From Nocardioides halotolerans DSM 19273 (lineage in GTDB: Bacteria > Actinomycetota > Actinomycetes > Propionibacteriales > Nocardioidaceae): a stretch of 64,000 bases of DNA. A model generated the notes under the pieces. The model saw only the letters and a list, made by a program, of their open reading frames with translations. It did not search any database and was not told the DNA's origin. Positions 63,486 to 64,000 of the stretch are shown here, piece by piece. The stretch's first letter is position 1, and the number at the start of each line of letters is the position of its first letter. The position numbers and the translations under genes were made by a program. The stretch spans positions 90,594 through 154,593 of the forward strand of contig NZ_KE383927.1 in assembly GCF_000422805.1 (NCBI RefSeq). Reading direction: 5' to 3'.

Positions 63486-64000
63486 GGCTGTCCCCGTTCG
63501 TGTCGATGAGGGCGCGAAGCTTCTGGAGGCAGCGGCCGCGGGTCGGGCCGATGCTGCCCACCGGCATCCCGAGGTCGGCGGCGATCTTGGTGTAGTCGGG
63601 GCGGTGCTCGAAGGCCACGATCCGCAGCAGCGCCTGGCACCGCTCGGAGAGCCGCTCGACGGCGTCCCACAGCCGGTCGTCGCCGTCGCGGCGCACGACC
63701 TCGGCCTCGGCGGAGCCCGCGTCGGGCAGGCGGCGGGCGAGCTCGTCGTCCTCGACCGGGATCCCGCGGCCGCTGGCCTTGGCCACGCGCCACGCCTCCC
63801 GGCGTGCGGTCGTGGTCAGCCAGCCGCCCACGGCGGCGGGCTCCTGGATCGACCCGCGGGCCTTCACCAGGGCCAGCCAGGTGGTCTGCACGACGTCCTC
63901 GGCAACGTCCGCCTCGAGGCGGTGGGCGCGCACGACGTGCCAGAGCACCGGGGTCATCACCCGGACCAGCTCGTCGAGCGCCACCGCGTCGCCCGCGGTC
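63478..64000 (-). CDS. sigma-70 family RNA polymerase sigma factor (partial, 5' end outside window)
   Basis: The visible part has region 2 (ELVRVMTPVLWHVVRAHRLEADVAEDVVQTTWLALVKARG, GGWLTTTARREAWRVAK) and region 4 (LSERCQALLRIVAFEHRPDYTKIAADLGMPVGSIGPTRGRCLQKL). It is an ECF-like factor and heads the protease operon. A GTG at 63984 is possible, but reading continues without stop to the window edge, and region 2 would be cut short at 63984. The N terminus is probably outside. Confidence 0.82.
   Translation of the reverse strand, partial: TAGDAVALDELVRVMTPVLWHVVRAHRLEADVAEDVVQTTWLALVKARGSIQEPAAVGGWLTTTARREAWRVAKASGRGIPVEDDELARRLPDAGSAEAEVVRRDGDDRLWDAVERLSERCQALLRIVAFEHRPDYTKIAADLGMPVGSIGPTRGRCLQKLRALIDTNGDSHE

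Noticed and set aside
59268..63509. Very long open frame on the plus strand (over 1,400 codons) opposite the CHAT and subtilase genes
   Set aside because: It is Arg/Gly/Ala-rich with no domain, and lies antisense to two genes with complete catalytic motifs. High GC makes such frames common.

Overview
The window is very GC-rich and about 90 per cent coding, with GTG starts, four-base gene overlaps (ATGA/GTGA) and an rpsF-ssb-rpsR-rplI-dnaB cluster. It looks like chromosomal DNA of an actinobacterium. Mycothiol-type DinB enzymes, ECF42/DGPF and SigE-type sigma factors, DUF1707, DUF3311 and many NarL/HisKA_3 pairs suggest Nocardioidaceae (Nocardioides-like); this is inference from gene content. 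No tRNA, rRNA, CRISPR array or prophage was seen.

Layout. 1-6.8 kb: a MecA-like penicillin-binding lipoprotein, a 32-bp tandem repeat ending in a perfect dyad, a MerR regulator divergent from a thioredoxin-reductase-like flavoprotein, a DEAD-box RNA helicase, an SDR and a GNAT. 6.8-18.7 kb: an exported decapeptide-repeat protein, two NarL/HisKA_3 two-component systems, glmS, YceI, two tandem double-GNAT proteins, a berberine-bridge-type flavoenzyme and a TylF-like methyltransferase. 18.8-28.7 kb: acyl-CoA dehydrogenase, an MctP-like symporter with its DUF3311 partner, DHFR-like and nucleotidyltransferase proteins, a PadR/DUF1707 operon with visible operators, an M3 peptidase and a second decapeptide-repeat protein. 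28.8-38.9 kb: an ECF42/DGPF pair, VOC and DinB-like enzymes, a membrane Rossmann-RyR protein, an MFS exporter and two related exported proteins. 38.3-44.9 kb: a P450/TetR operon, a DUF429-RelA/SpoT fusion, and a TetR divergent from an MFS-VOC-cupin operon. 45-55 kb: a SpoIIE phosphatase, a 158-bp CTAG-flanked palindromic element, a SigE-type sigma unit, dnaB interrupted by a class 3-like intein, and rplI-rpsR-ssb-rpsF. 55-64 kb: a minimal Ser/Thr kinase, an MmyB-like regulator, an SDR, endonuclease IV, and an operon of sigma factor, small protein, subtilase, TPR-CHAT protease and a possible chagasin-like protein that runs off the right edge.

The strongest candidates for undescribed biology are: (i) the sigma/subtilase/TPR-CHAT operon (58.4-64 kb), with intact catalytic residues in both proteases and an NPYHWS repeat linker in the subtilase; (ii) the DUF429-RelA/SpoT fusion, whose usual catalytic Glu appears to be Gln; (iii) the membrane Rossmann-RyR protein; (iv) the class 3-like LAGLIDADG intein in the DnaB Walker A motif. 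A genome-wide theme is leaderless starts: at least sixteen genes have a TAnnnT hexamer 6-8 nt before the start codon, which helped decide starts.
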